Source: Galeopsis tetrahit
Lineage: Eukaryota > Streptophyta > Magnoliopsida > Lamiales > Lamiaceae
Assembly (NCBI GenBank): GCA_963675135.1
Contig: OY776130.1
Location: forward strand, 28,078,001 to 28,142,000
Length of the DNA stretch: 64,000 bases
Direction: 5' to 3'
This document shows positions 1 through 10,000 of the stretch, in pieces (positions within the stretch are counted from its first letter, which is position 1; each line of letters opens with the position of its first letter). The notes beneath the pieces were generated by a model that saw only the letters and a list, made by a program, of their open reading frames with translations, was not told the origin of the DNA and did not search any database. The position numbers were made by a program, and so were the translations under genes.

Positions 1-840
1 AAGGGTGCTCGGCCGTGCCCTCTCTCGGCCCAAATTCTCTCAGTCTCTAGGACGACTTGCTCGAGCACGATGCACGGCCGTGGCCTTGGTTTAGCCTGAA
101 AATGGCTCGGCCGAGCCATGAGCTCGGCCGTGCTCCTTCGCGATTTCTACCCTTTTCTCGTTTCGTGCATATCTTTCGCCTCGGGTGTCGGATTGACTCG
201 ATTCTTTTGGATAATCTACTCCGTTTTTCGAGACGAATCCAACGGTGCACTCCTTTTCCTGATCCAGTAAAGTATGGTTGGTGTTTTGCTCCAAATTCCA
301 TCGTATTTCCTACACAATCGACAAAACACAACCTTTCTCTCATTTTGGCTTAAACAATCATATTCCATGCATAAATCAATGAAATCCACATTAAAATATA
401 CTTCACATGTGCCTCTAAAACGTGTAAATTCCACCCGAATCAAATAGAACATGTCTTGCTGATTTTATTTTATTTTGATACACGTAAATGAGCACCAGAT
501 TCAACACTGCAACACGTATTATTTGAAGGAGACACATTGACATAGAATATGAAACTCGATAATCCCTCACCTGGGCTGGAAAAATATAACAATTTTAGAC
601 AAAAAAAAATTGAAAAAAATCCTAAATTTAAAAAAAAAAACGAAATAAATACAAATTTCGAAATAATATACTGTACTACATTTTGGTAAAAAAAATCGAA
701 TAAAAACAAAAATTCGAAAAAAATGGTGGAAAGAATATAGATCTTGATTCTTCCAATTTGAATTTTGAGAGATGCAAAACGGATATGCGTGAGATAAATT
801 AAAGATTAAAGAGAAGGTAGTTGCTATTAGGTCACAACAT
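1..840. other. Left-edge intergenic DNA, no gene recognised
   Basis: The first 150 bases are GC-rich and reuse the short block CTCGGCCG and its complement in both orientations, which looks like the edge of a repeat that begins outside the window. From about 350 the DNA becomes AT-rich, with long A runs at 600-720. Small open frames exist on both strands and overlap each other. None shows a recognisable domain, so I treat them as chance frames. Confidence 0.4.
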
Positions 841-1260
841 TAAATCCTAAGCAGATGAAAAAAGTTGAAATTGAAAATTATCTTTACCTTGCGGGAGGAG
901 AGGCAACGTGGTTTGGGGGAAGAGGTGGTGCGAACCAACGGTGTATCGGGGAAGGCGGCGTGGCGCGAAGAACGGGTCTGGGGAGAGGCAGCGCTGCAAG
1001 TTCGTGGTTGCAGGTGAGGGCATGCCACGGCGGCGGAGCGATTGCAGGTGGTGTGCGTTCGCGGCGACGTACAGGAGGTGGGCGGGCGTGCACGGCGACG
1101 AACAGGCGGCACCTCTGGCCCAACGGCGAAGAATGAGAGAAGAAATTGTAAATGGGAGAGAAGAAGCAACTGGGTGTGCTTGGGTGTCCAAAAGAAAATT
1201 AAGAGCTAGAATTTGAAGAGTTAGCTTCGGGGAAAAGCCTTCTTGAAAAATGGAATGAAC
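841..1260. other. Isolated GC-rich block
   Basis: Roughly 890-1130 is strongly G-rich on the plus strand and stands out from AT-rich DNA on both sides. Frames of about 80-114 residues are open on both strands. They are low-complexity, rich in Arg, Gly, Ala and Pro, and match no domain I know. It could be a GC-rich first exon or 5' leader, or gene DNA captured by a transposon. The stretch from 1261 to 1837 is AT-rich with nothing recognisable. Confidence 0.35.
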
Positions 1261-1837
1261 AAAGGTATAAACATATTTTTTCCAGAATTAGTAAATGGAA
1301 ATGGGCGGGAAAACACAGGTACTTGCTAAAAATGGACTATGCTATTTTTATATATATATAGATTTTAACGGTTGGACCGTGAACCGATGTTCAGACTACT
1401 TTAATCGTTGGTTCGATTATGAAAACACTGGTATTAACCTCATTTGTAAACGTTGGGACTTCATTTATTAATCAATCAATATTTTTTTCAAAAGTAAATG
1501 TGTGAAATTTTATTACTACTGGAGTATAAAGACAGTGACACAACTAAATAAATCATCACAAAAATTCGGTAGGATTCAACAAACTAAATGGCCACTCCAC
1601 TAAACAACGTTTTGACGAAAAATAAACATTGGGCTGAGCACACCAATCATGAAGTAATCAATAAAAAGCTGAAGGGACCCTTCCAAATTCTCCACATGAC
1701 ACATTACCAAATTAAGTTGAATGTCTTCTTAGCCAGACCACCTCGACCAAAGTTCAGAAATTCACGATACTGCTCCATAATATTGGGTGAGAATAAGATA
1801 TATTTATCCAACCAATTTCATAAATCCAACCAAGCCA

Positions 1838-2092
1838 TCAGAGTACTCGGAGAAGATACGAACAAATGTTAGTCGTCTCCAAAGGAAGATGATTGGAGTA
1901 GTAGCCATGAACCTCTTCCTCGAGTACGATTCCTCTCCAAATAAGGTTGTCTTTAGTTGAGATTCTACGTTGAAGGACTACTTTCCATAAAAAATAGTAA
2001 CTTTTGACTGGATCATCTTCCACCATAGTTTGGACCAAAGGGAACTCTACCGCCTCATCTCCTCCTAACTTAGACAAAAGTTTCTCGTACAT
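1838..2092 (-). pseudogene. LINE remnant, zinc-binding region after the reverse transcriptase (zf-RVT-like)
   Basis: The minus-strand translation contains a Trp-Lys block followed by RRISTKDNLIWRGIV. This resembles the motif of the zinc-binding domain found after the reverse transcriptase in plant non-LTR retrotransposons (W-x-x-x-x-R-(L/I)-(P/S)-T-(K/R)-x-NL-x-x-RG). The downstream part has a Leu-Glu-Thr and a following Cys, but the usual Cys/His pairs are mostly lost. No reverse transcriptase or endonuclease is visible nearby, so this is at most a short, old fragment. The call is based on a single motif. Confidence 0.4.
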
Positions 2093-2861
2093 TTCTCAAG
2101 TGTGGAACACTCCATCGCCAACAACAGACCATTTGCATGCATCCAAATCAGATACTTACCATGCACACATAATTCCATAGATATATCCAGAAAATTGCAC
2201 AATTAATTATAATTAAAGAATCTTCTTCACCTAAAATCCCACACCCAAGACTTAATTTTAAGAATTTTACTAACATTAGCCTATTTTTGCATTGACAATT
2301 CATACGGATCACTAAATCTATCCACTAAAGTGAAACCCTTTATCAAAGCACGGGTCGTAATTTAAAAGAATTATCATTACATAATGTTGCACTAAAAAAT
2401 GTTCCACCCGACCCCGTTAAAAATGCCCAAAAATTCCTCCACCATAATGAACAAGAGTTGGACTCATACAAAAAATTCGGTATGAAAACTCTCATATTGA
2501 ATGTCGTACCAAAAATTTGGTATGTCATACCATACCGAAATGTCGATATACGGAACCATACCGAAATATCGATATACCGAATCATATCGAAATATTGATA
2601 TTTCGTTTCATAATGTTCATACCTAAATTAATTATAAAAATCATGAATAGAATGCAATCTATGTTCAAATTCAACAATACAAAATACAATTCTCATTCAA
2701 ATTCAATAATACAAAATATAATTTTCGTTCAACTTCAATAATCTCAAAAAACCCGTAAAATACAAAACTTAATCAATTTCAATTTACCTTTTAAATTAAT
2801 ACAACCAACTTATGACAACATTAATTTACCTTTTAAATCCATGTTTAAGGGAAGTTATTTA
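2093..2861. other. Intergenic AT-rich DNA with short ATACCGAAAT repeats
   Basis: No gene is seen. Between about 2478 and 2610 variants of GGTATACCGAAAT/ATACCGAAATATCG recur in both orientations. This resembles the subterminal repeats of a DNA transposon, but no paired terminal inverted repeat or target duplication could be placed. Confidence 0.4.
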
Positions 2862-3095
2862 CTCCCTCCGTCCGCCTATAAGCTTCCCGCTACTTTTTGG
2901 CACAAAGATTAAGAAAAGTGATTAAATAATAGATATAGTACAAGTGATGTGATTGGAAGAAGGAGAGAGATAGAGATAAAAAGTAAAATATAAAGTGAAG
3001 TGTAAGAAAAAGTACTTACCAAAAAGGGTATGGGAAGCTTATAGGCGGACGGACTAAAATGGTAAAATGGGAAACTTATAGGCGGACGGAGGGAG
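2862..3095 (+). mobile_element. Stowaway-like MITE with TA target duplication
   Basis: The terminal inverted repeat CTCCCTCCGTCCGCCTATAA is at the left and its complement (CTTATAGGCGGACGGAGGGAG) at the right, flanked by TA on both sides (2860-2861 and 3096-3097). The right end carries a second inner copy of the terminal motif (CTTATAGGCGGACGGACTAA at about 3037-3056). A close relative lies in inverted orientation at 54565-54806. Confidence 0.9.
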
Positions 3096-3399
3096 TATTT
3101 ATTAACGAAATATTTTGACTATAAACAAAAATGATGTTATTAATATAACAAAAATAAATTAATTTTTTGAATTAAAAAAAAAGGTCGAAAATGAGTACAT
3201 ATACAATTAATATTTTTCAATTATAAAATAAAAACTGACTTTTTCGAGTGGTAGACGCCCATACACCCGAGTTCGAGTCACACAAAGGCAAAAATTCGGC
3301 CAATATGTACAGGGCCCTTCGCGGGCGCGGGTCGGGTCTAGCCTGTCGAGTTGGCCCCGGGTCCGGACTGCCTTTTTTGTAATTTAAGTTTGGTTTACT

Positions 3400-3646
3400 A
3401 ACAGAATATTTCGTCGGTATTAGAGACGGATTACCGACAGACAAAATTAAAAATAATATTTTGTCGGTAATGTCCTCGGATAATGACCTGGTACGAAAAC
3501 GGGGCGTCGAGTGTTAATTACCCACGGAAGGTCAAATTCTGTCGGTAAAAAAAATAGTGACGCAGATGTTGTCGACCAAATTTTTCCGTCGGTAAGCACT
3601 GTTTCCGATGGAAAATCCGTCGGTACACATGCCCCTTTTTATAGTG
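3400..3646 (+). mobile_element. CACTA (En/Spm) transposon end fragment
   Basis: The segment ends in CCCCTTTTTATAGTG, whose complement begins CACTATAAAAAGGGG, the typical CACTA terminus. Upstream are several copies of the subterminal motif (C)CGTCGGTA or its complement (about 3410-3625), as expected for CACTA subterminal arrays. A left terminus was not found, so this is a truncated element or one whose left part has diverged. The stretch 3096-3400 shows nothing clear apart from a GC-rich patch at 3310-3370. Confidence 0.65.
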
Positions 3647-3781
3647 ATCCACTCAGGATTTTGCACCAAACGATGAGGAAGAAGCTACATCGGGAAAAGC
3701 TGACGGAGATGAAGCCACTCTATTATTCTTAGACAAATATAATCGACTCTTAATTAATAAAGCCCAAGAAGAATTGTTTAA
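3647..3781 (+). mobile_element. Fragment of Ty3/Gypsy 3' end plus truncated LTR
   Basis: Translated in the plus direction, this reads into the same C-terminal tail as the Gypsy element downstream (Asp-Glu-Ala-x-LLFLDKY). From 3701 it repeats the first 81 bases of the LTR that starts again at 3782. It is therefore the tail of a second Gypsy copy in head-to-tail contact with the next LTR. Confidence 0.65.
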
Positions 3782-4058
3782 TGATAGAGATGAAGCCGCT
3801 CTATTATTCTTAGACAATTATGATCGACTCTTAATTAATAAAGCCCAAGTAGAATTGTTTAATTAATTTTTTGGGCCTATTTATTTGTTATTTATTGGAT
3901 TTTGTTTAGCATTTATCTTGTTTAGCAGTAAACCTAGTATATATAGGTTAATTGTGCATTGTTGAACGCAACTTTTGGATTATTGAATAAAGGGTTTTCC
4001 CGAGTGCATGTTCTTCTCCGTAGTATACTTAGTATCATCGGAGTTGTCACACGCTTAT
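3782..4058 (+). repeat. 5' LTR of Ty3/Gypsy element, 3' end cut by deletion
   Basis: About 270 bases match 6019-6288 with few differences, starting at TGATAGAGATGAAGC and running to GAGTTGTCACACG. Just after that the sequence becomes reverse-transcriptase coding DNA instead of a primer binding site. The right-hand copy continues in a different way. So the LTR is probably truncated here by the internal deletion rather than ending naturally. Confidence 0.75.
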
Positions 4059-6091
4059 CCAAGTGTACATTTTTCACGAATTCGGTCTTATTTTTGTGGT
4101 ATGTCATTTCTGCTTTCGGAGTTGGGGTTGATTCTCTGAAAGTGGCTGCTATTCAAGGGTGGCCGACCCCTAGAACTGTTACGGAAGCCCGCAACTTCCA
4201 CGGTTTGGCGTCTATCTATCGCCGCTTCATTCCACATTTTAGCGCAATTATGTCTCCTATCACCGATTCTCTGCATGGGAAACAGTTTGTGTGGACTGGT
4301 GCTGCTACCACTACCTTTGTTTTGATCAAAGAAAAATTGTCACATGCTCCTTTATTAATATTGCCGAATTTCTGCTCTCCATTTGACTGCATTGCGATGC
4401 TTCAAAAGTTGGGATTGGCGTTGTTTTAAGCCAGGGAGGGCGACCCGTTGCGTATTTTAGTGAGAAAATTATTTATTTCAAAAGTTGGGATTGGCGTTCT
4501 ATGTCGTCGTCCAAGCGATTCAACATTGGCGACATTATTTATTTCACCGAGAGTTCGTCCTTTACACTGATCATGAGGCCCTTAAACACCTTGCCACTCA
4601 GGATAACCTTTCAGTCCGACATGCTAAATGGTCGGGTTACCTTCAACAATTTACATTTGTCGTGAAACATCAATCAGGTGCTTCGAATAGGGTGGCTGAC
4701 GCCCTTAACAACCGCCTTTATTTTGCTGTCGGATATGCGCATTGCAGTCCAGGAATTTGATAATTTTGTGCAGCTCTACAAATCTAATCTTTTTTTTTTT
4801 GTTTGCATATTGCTCTTTCTTAAGGACGGCCATGCAAATCCTCATTTTTCCATGGTTGATGGGCTCCTTTTCAAAGAAAATCAGTTGTGTATCCCATTGT
4901 CCAGTCTCCGCTCATTAATTGTCGCAGGGGTTCATTGCGCTTGTCTCCCTGGCCGAGACCGTTCCACGTAGTTGCTGTTGCATCAGTTTTATTGGCCTTC
5001 GGCCCGAAATGACATGACTCGTTATGTTGCTCGTTGTCGTGTGTGCTAAGTGTCTAAGGGTACTGTCTCGAACATCGGCTTATACATGCCTCTTCCGGTG
5101 CCCTCTACTCCGTGGCAGGCTCTTAGTATGGATTTTTTTCTTGGGCTTCCACGTACGCAATGGGGAAACGATTCTATATTTGTGTTGGTGGATCGTTTCT
5201 CTAAGATGGTTCACTTTATTACGTGTAAGAAGACAACGAATGCATTACACGTGGTAACTGTTTTTTTTCGTGATGTGTATTGGTTGCACAATTTGCCCCT
5301 TTCCATTGTTTTGGATAGGGATACACGTTTTCTAAGTCATTTTTAGAGATCTCTTTGGCGTATGGTACAAACAGAGTTGCACTTAAGTAGTGTGTACCAC
5401 CCTCAAACGGATGGCCAAACTGAAGTTGTGAATCGCTCATTGGGCAATCTTTTACGTTGCATCGTTGGTGACAATCTGAAATCTTGGGTACTAAACTCCA
5501 TTAAGCTGAATTTTCGATCACAATATTGTTGTTAACAGAAGTACTGGTTTTTGTCCATTCCAGATTGTGTATGGGGTCCTTCCCCGCACTCCCGTCCATC
5601 TGCTTACTCTTCCGGCCTCTCCTCCAATCGATCGACGCGCTGAAGACATGATACATGACCTGCAGCAGGTCCATGCAGCCACAAAATCAAATATTTTGGA
5701 GGCAAACTCTCGTTATAAATATGTTGCAGACCGTCGACGTCGCTCGATGTCTTTCGAAGTGGGTGACTACGTTTGGGTTGTTCTCACGAAGGACCGGTAC
5801 CCGACACTTGAATACAATAAACTTGCTTCACGGAGAATTGGTCCTTTGGAGGTCATTGAGAGGATTAATGACAATGTATATCGGTTGCGATTGCCCAGCC
5901 ATGTTCGTACCTCCGATGTGTTCAACGTCAAGCATCTAGTTCCGTACGCGGGAGACTCCTCTTCTAGAGATGAAGCCCATGCCGATTCGAGGGCGAATCA
6001 TTCTAATGATGGGAGGAATGATGGAGATGAAGCGGCTCTATTATTCTTAGACAAATATGATCTACTCTTAATTAATAAAGCCCAAGCATAA
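4059..6091 (+). pseudogene. Ty3/Gypsy pol remnant (end of RT, RNase H, integrase)
   Basis: The remnant starts inside the reverse transcriptase (motif LSKCTFF near 4056) and runs through the connection region (FHGLASIYRRFIPHF near 4193). RNase H follows (YTDHEALKHL near 4561, then RVADAL), then the integrase core (W-x-A-L-S-M-D-F near 5116) and the integrase C-terminal region (KLASRRIGPLEVIERI near 5819, DVFNVKHLVPY near 5916). The gag, protease, primer binding site and most of the reverse transcriptase are missing. Coding is broken near 4429, 4760, 4971 and 5346 and in 5440-5566. At about 4478 there is a local duplication of the 4398 sequence. The frame from 5567 is open and continues about 70 bases into the 3' LTR, ending at 6091. 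No chromodomain is visible. The element is dead. Confidence 0.85.
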
Positions 6092-6334
6092 TTGTTTAAT
6101 TTTAATTGTTTGGGCCTATTTATTTGTTATTTATTGGACTTTGTTTAGTATTTATTTTGGTTAGCAGGAAACCTAGTATATATAGGTTAACTGTGCATTG
6201 TTGAACGCAACTTTTGGATTATTGAATAAAGGATTTTCCCGTGCGTGTTCTTCTCCGTAGTATACGTAGTATCATCGGAGTTGTCACACGTTTATCTTAT
6301 ATTGTTCATCTTGTGTCTACGCTTCTCTGCATCA
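6019..6334 (+). repeat. 3' LTR of Ty3/Gypsy element
   Basis: Bases 6019-6288 repeat 3782-4051. Both carry the polyadenylation-like stretch AACCTAGTATATATAGGTTA and the segment ATTGTTGAACGCAACTTTTG/TTGAACGCAAC. Because the left copy is cut by a deletion, the true LTR end cannot be read from the pair. The TG...CA rule would allow an end near 6334 (CTCTGCATCA). No target duplication was found. Confidence 0.65.
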
Positions 6335-6632
6335 AAAGTAAAGGGAGAGGCGCGCTTGAAAGGCAAGACACACGAGATTCAAGAAAGTGGTTTGAGATCA
6401 CGACCAGTTGAAAGATATGGAACGTCAGGGAGATTGACAGAGAAAAGCTCTTTCAAGGTTTTATGACTGAAGTATACTACCTAAAATTTTGTACGCTGAA
6501 ATGAGAATGGCTGGTAAAAGAGCAAGGGCAGAGTAGGCACCTCAACAAATACTAATCAAAGCCATAAGGAGCGAGGCTTGCAAGAAGCAGGCAGACATTA
6601 ATTCAAACAAAAAACTTGCTATATATATTTTT

Positions 6633-6638
6633 TTTATT
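6633..6638 (-). promoter_or_regulatory. Candidate poly(A) signal of the IRT1-like gene
   Basis: AATAAA on the minus strand, about 120 bases past the stop codon of the transporter. It is the best match in the 3' flank (6335-6756), which holds no other recognisable feature. Confidence 0.4.
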
Positions 6639-6756
6639 AATAGGCAAATCATACATTACATATCAAAAAGGTGAAATTCTTACAAGACATTGATAAAAGA
6701 AAAGTGATACAAACACACAATTTGAACTTAATTGTTTTGATAAACAAAATAAAAAA

Positions 6757-7062
6757 TCAAGCCCATTTAGCCATGAGAGACATTCCACCAGCACCCAAGA
6801 GAACAGCCATAAAACACTTGATTTGGAGCTTGACACTTCCCTGCAACCTGGGTCCCATAAAATCGGCAGCTAAAAGATCGACGAGAGCCATGTAGATGAG
6901 CAGCCCCGCGGACGACGCATTGAGCAATCCAACGGTGATTAATGAACGAGGGCTGTTCTCTTGGTAAGTGCTAGCTAATGCTATTCCGAGTGCTATTCCG
7001 AATGGAGTTGTCACTGCGAAGAAGAATGCCATTGCTGCTTTCTTTATAAACTTGTACTCTGC
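6757..7062 (-). CDS. IRT1-like: IRT1-like exon 3 (membrane segments VI-VIII, stop)
   Basis: Begins right after the acceptor GGTGCAG with Ala-Glu-Tyr-Lys (residue 251) and ends at TGA (6757-6759). It encodes segment VI (AMAFFFAVTTPFGIALGIAL), segment VII (LLNASSAGLLIYMALVDLLA) and segment VIII, ending in KWA. Confidence 0.93.
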   Translation of the reverse strand, partial: AEYKFIKKAAMAFFFAVTTPFGIALGIALASTYQENSPRSLITVGLLNASSAGLLIYMALVDLLAADFMGPRLQGSVKLQIKCFMAVLLGAGGMSLMAKWA

Positions 7063-10000
7063 CTGCACCATTATATAATTAATACATGCATATTTCTTTA
7101 TACATGGTTCAAAACTCTATTTCCATACTAGCTTGTTGAACCAAATTTATACTCTATTTTGGAGTTTCACCCCAAAATAGAGCATGTGTTGCAGTTGCTC
7201 GCTCTTAATGAGACGGTCTTAAAAAACATATAAAATGAAAAACCATATATTTACAATAGAAGAAGGATATTGATTTAATTGACAAAGTGGGATAGCTTTG
7301 ATCCTGGGTTCGAGTCATGGAGAGAGGAAAAGGGATGGGTATTTAATGTAATTATAAAAAAAAAAATTTTAACATAGTAATTTAGTTATAATTAATTACC
7401 TGGAGAATGCAGCCTCCAAGACCCATTCCTTCAAACATTTGATGGAAACAAAGTGCTGCAATAAGCCCTTTGATTGAACAAGTGTTGTTAGAGGCACCCA
7501 TTGACAGCCCTATCACAATTGAGTGAACAATAATACCTAGCTCCAAAACCTGTCCAAAATATCAATATATGCTTTTCTTTTTATTAATTTTATGGAATAG
7601 GAAGGTAAGAATTTATAACCCTCAAACATCTGTCTATAAGTTTCTCATTTATAAAGATTAAGACAATTGATTACATAATAGATATAGTACAAGAGATGTG
7701 ATTGAGAAAGAGAAAAAAAATAAGATATACAGATAAATTGAGTAACATTATGTTAATAAGAGTGAAGTGTAATTGTCAAAAAAAGTATTAGAAACTTATA
7801 AACTAACTAACCAAAATAATAAAATAAGAAGTTTATAGATGGTCGACGCCTAAAGATCGATCGAAACTAGTAATAACTAATTTTAATAACAAGTTCAATC
7901 ATTAATTTTTTTTCGTAATTATAAATTTTTAGCTAAAAAAACTAAATCAAAGATTCAAACACACCCAAAACTTGCAAGAGTTGACTGTGATTTTATTTTT
8001 TCCGACGCATTAATTGAATTTAATTTTTGTGTCCATTCCTCCATTATACTTTATTTTTTTGTTACTAGCTCTTCAGTTTGGCGAAAAGCCCTAATTAAGC
8101 TAAACAAATAAATAAAGAAGATAAATTGGACATTCAAACTAACTACTCTAATCAATTTTTTAATCGATTATAAGATATACTTGAATAAATTTTCGTACAG
8201 GGTAAAAAATATAATTAAGTTGGAATTATATTTCTTGTATTTTATCCTTATCATATGACAAAAACTAGTCGATATAATTAAGTACACGTCAACTTAACTA
8301 GAAGTGTGGAGTAGTAAACTAGATGTATATCGAATATTCTTAAGACAATTAATTTAAATATAAAAAATCGAACAAAGAGGGTTGACCCTTTAATTTGGCT
8401 TAAATGTCATACACCTTGAGTTATGTATATCCACTAGACTGTCCACAGTCATCTTTTATATATTTATACTCCTACTGACTTTCCTCTTTTAAACATTGCA
8501 CTGTTATTTACATACACAAGTAAATAAATCTTATTTAAATCTTATACTCTCTCCCTCCGTCCCGATTAACTTTCATACTTATTGTTCACTTCCTCTTTAA
8601 AAAATATTATAATAAATAGAATTTTAAGATATAATTTTATAAAAAAATAAATAAGTGAGTTTTGTGTGTATGTATGTACCATAAAAATAATGACATTAAA
8701 TATAATATTTTAGATATTGTATAAGTGGAGTTTCTAAAAAAAAATAGGTGTGAAAATTAATCCGCGACGGAGGGAGTATTTCTATAATACACACTTATTT
8801 ACACTGTGTATGTTATTATTTTTTCACTTTTAAAACTCAATTCCCTTTCATTAACTTTCATTCAATAAATAGGGGTGAAAACGGATCGGATATTTCCCGA
8901 CCGATCCGGAACCGTATCCGGTCGGATACGAATTCGGTATAAAAATTTAGTTTCCGGGCGGATACGGATTCGAATACGGATAGTTGACTTCGGATTCGGA
9001 TTCGAATTCGGAATACATAATATCCGACCGTATTCGAGTTTTCCCGATTTTTTAATATATTTTATTTTATATTTTATATTAATTTTATTAAAGCTCTATT
9101 ATAACTTATAACATTATTGGGCCTTATTAAAAATTAAAAAGCCTAATAAAAATGTAAAGTTTCTACCCGGGATCGAACCAGGGACCTGCAGCTCCCTTTC
9201 ATTAACTTTCATTCAATAAATAGGGGTGAAAACGGATCGGATATTTCCCGACCGATCCGGAACCGTATCCGGTCGGATACGAATTCGGTATAAAAATTTA
9301 GTTTCCGGGCGGATACGGATTCGAATACGGATAGTTGACTTCGGATTCGGATTCGAATTCGGAATACATAATATCCGACCGTATTCGAGTTTTCCCGATT
9401 TTTTAATATATTTTATTTTATATTTTATATTAATTTTATTAAAGCTCTATTATAACTTATAACATTATTGGGCCTTATTAAAAATTAAAAAGCCTAATAA
9501 AAATGTAAAGTTACTACCCGGGATCGAACCAGGGACCTGCAGCTCCCTTTCATTAACTTTCATTCAATAAATAGGGGTGAAAACGGATCGGATATTTCCC
9601 GACCGATCCGGAACCGTATCCGGTCGGATACGAATTCGGTATAAAAATTTAGTTTCCGGGCGGATACGGATTCGAATACGGATAGTTGACTTCGGATTCG
9701 GATTCGAATTCGGAATACATAATATCCGACCGTATTCGAGTTTTCCCGATTTTTTAATATATTTTATTTTATATTTTATATTAATTTTATTAAAGCTCTA
9801 TTATAACTTATAACATTATTGGGCCTTATTAAAAATTAAAAAGCCTAATAAAAATGTAAAGTTACTACCCGGAATCGAACCAGGGACCTGCAGCGTGTAA
9901 AACTGACGTGATAACCACTACACCACAGAAACCTGGTTGTAAATTTAACAAACCATAATTTACTAATATAACTTATGTCCACACATAAGTCAATTATTCA

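Noticed and set aside
1588..1872. 94-codon plus-strand frame resembling retrotransposon C-terminal sequence
   Set aside because: Only vague similarity (KGPFQIL-type words). No neighbouring domain supports it.
3225..3300. tRNA- or SINE-like head (GTGGTAGACG...GAGTTCGAGTC)
   Set aside because: The spacing of the two boxes is plausible but no stems form and no 3' tail is visible.
7260..7370. SINE-like sequence in intron 2
   Set aside because: A B-box-like GGGTTCGAGTC and an A-rich tail are present, but no convincing A box or target duplication.
8875..9813. Three identical 78-codon plus-strand frames
   Set aside because: They lie in the 351 bp repeat units and translate hAT subterminal CGGATA words. 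Identity reflects recent duplication, not selection.
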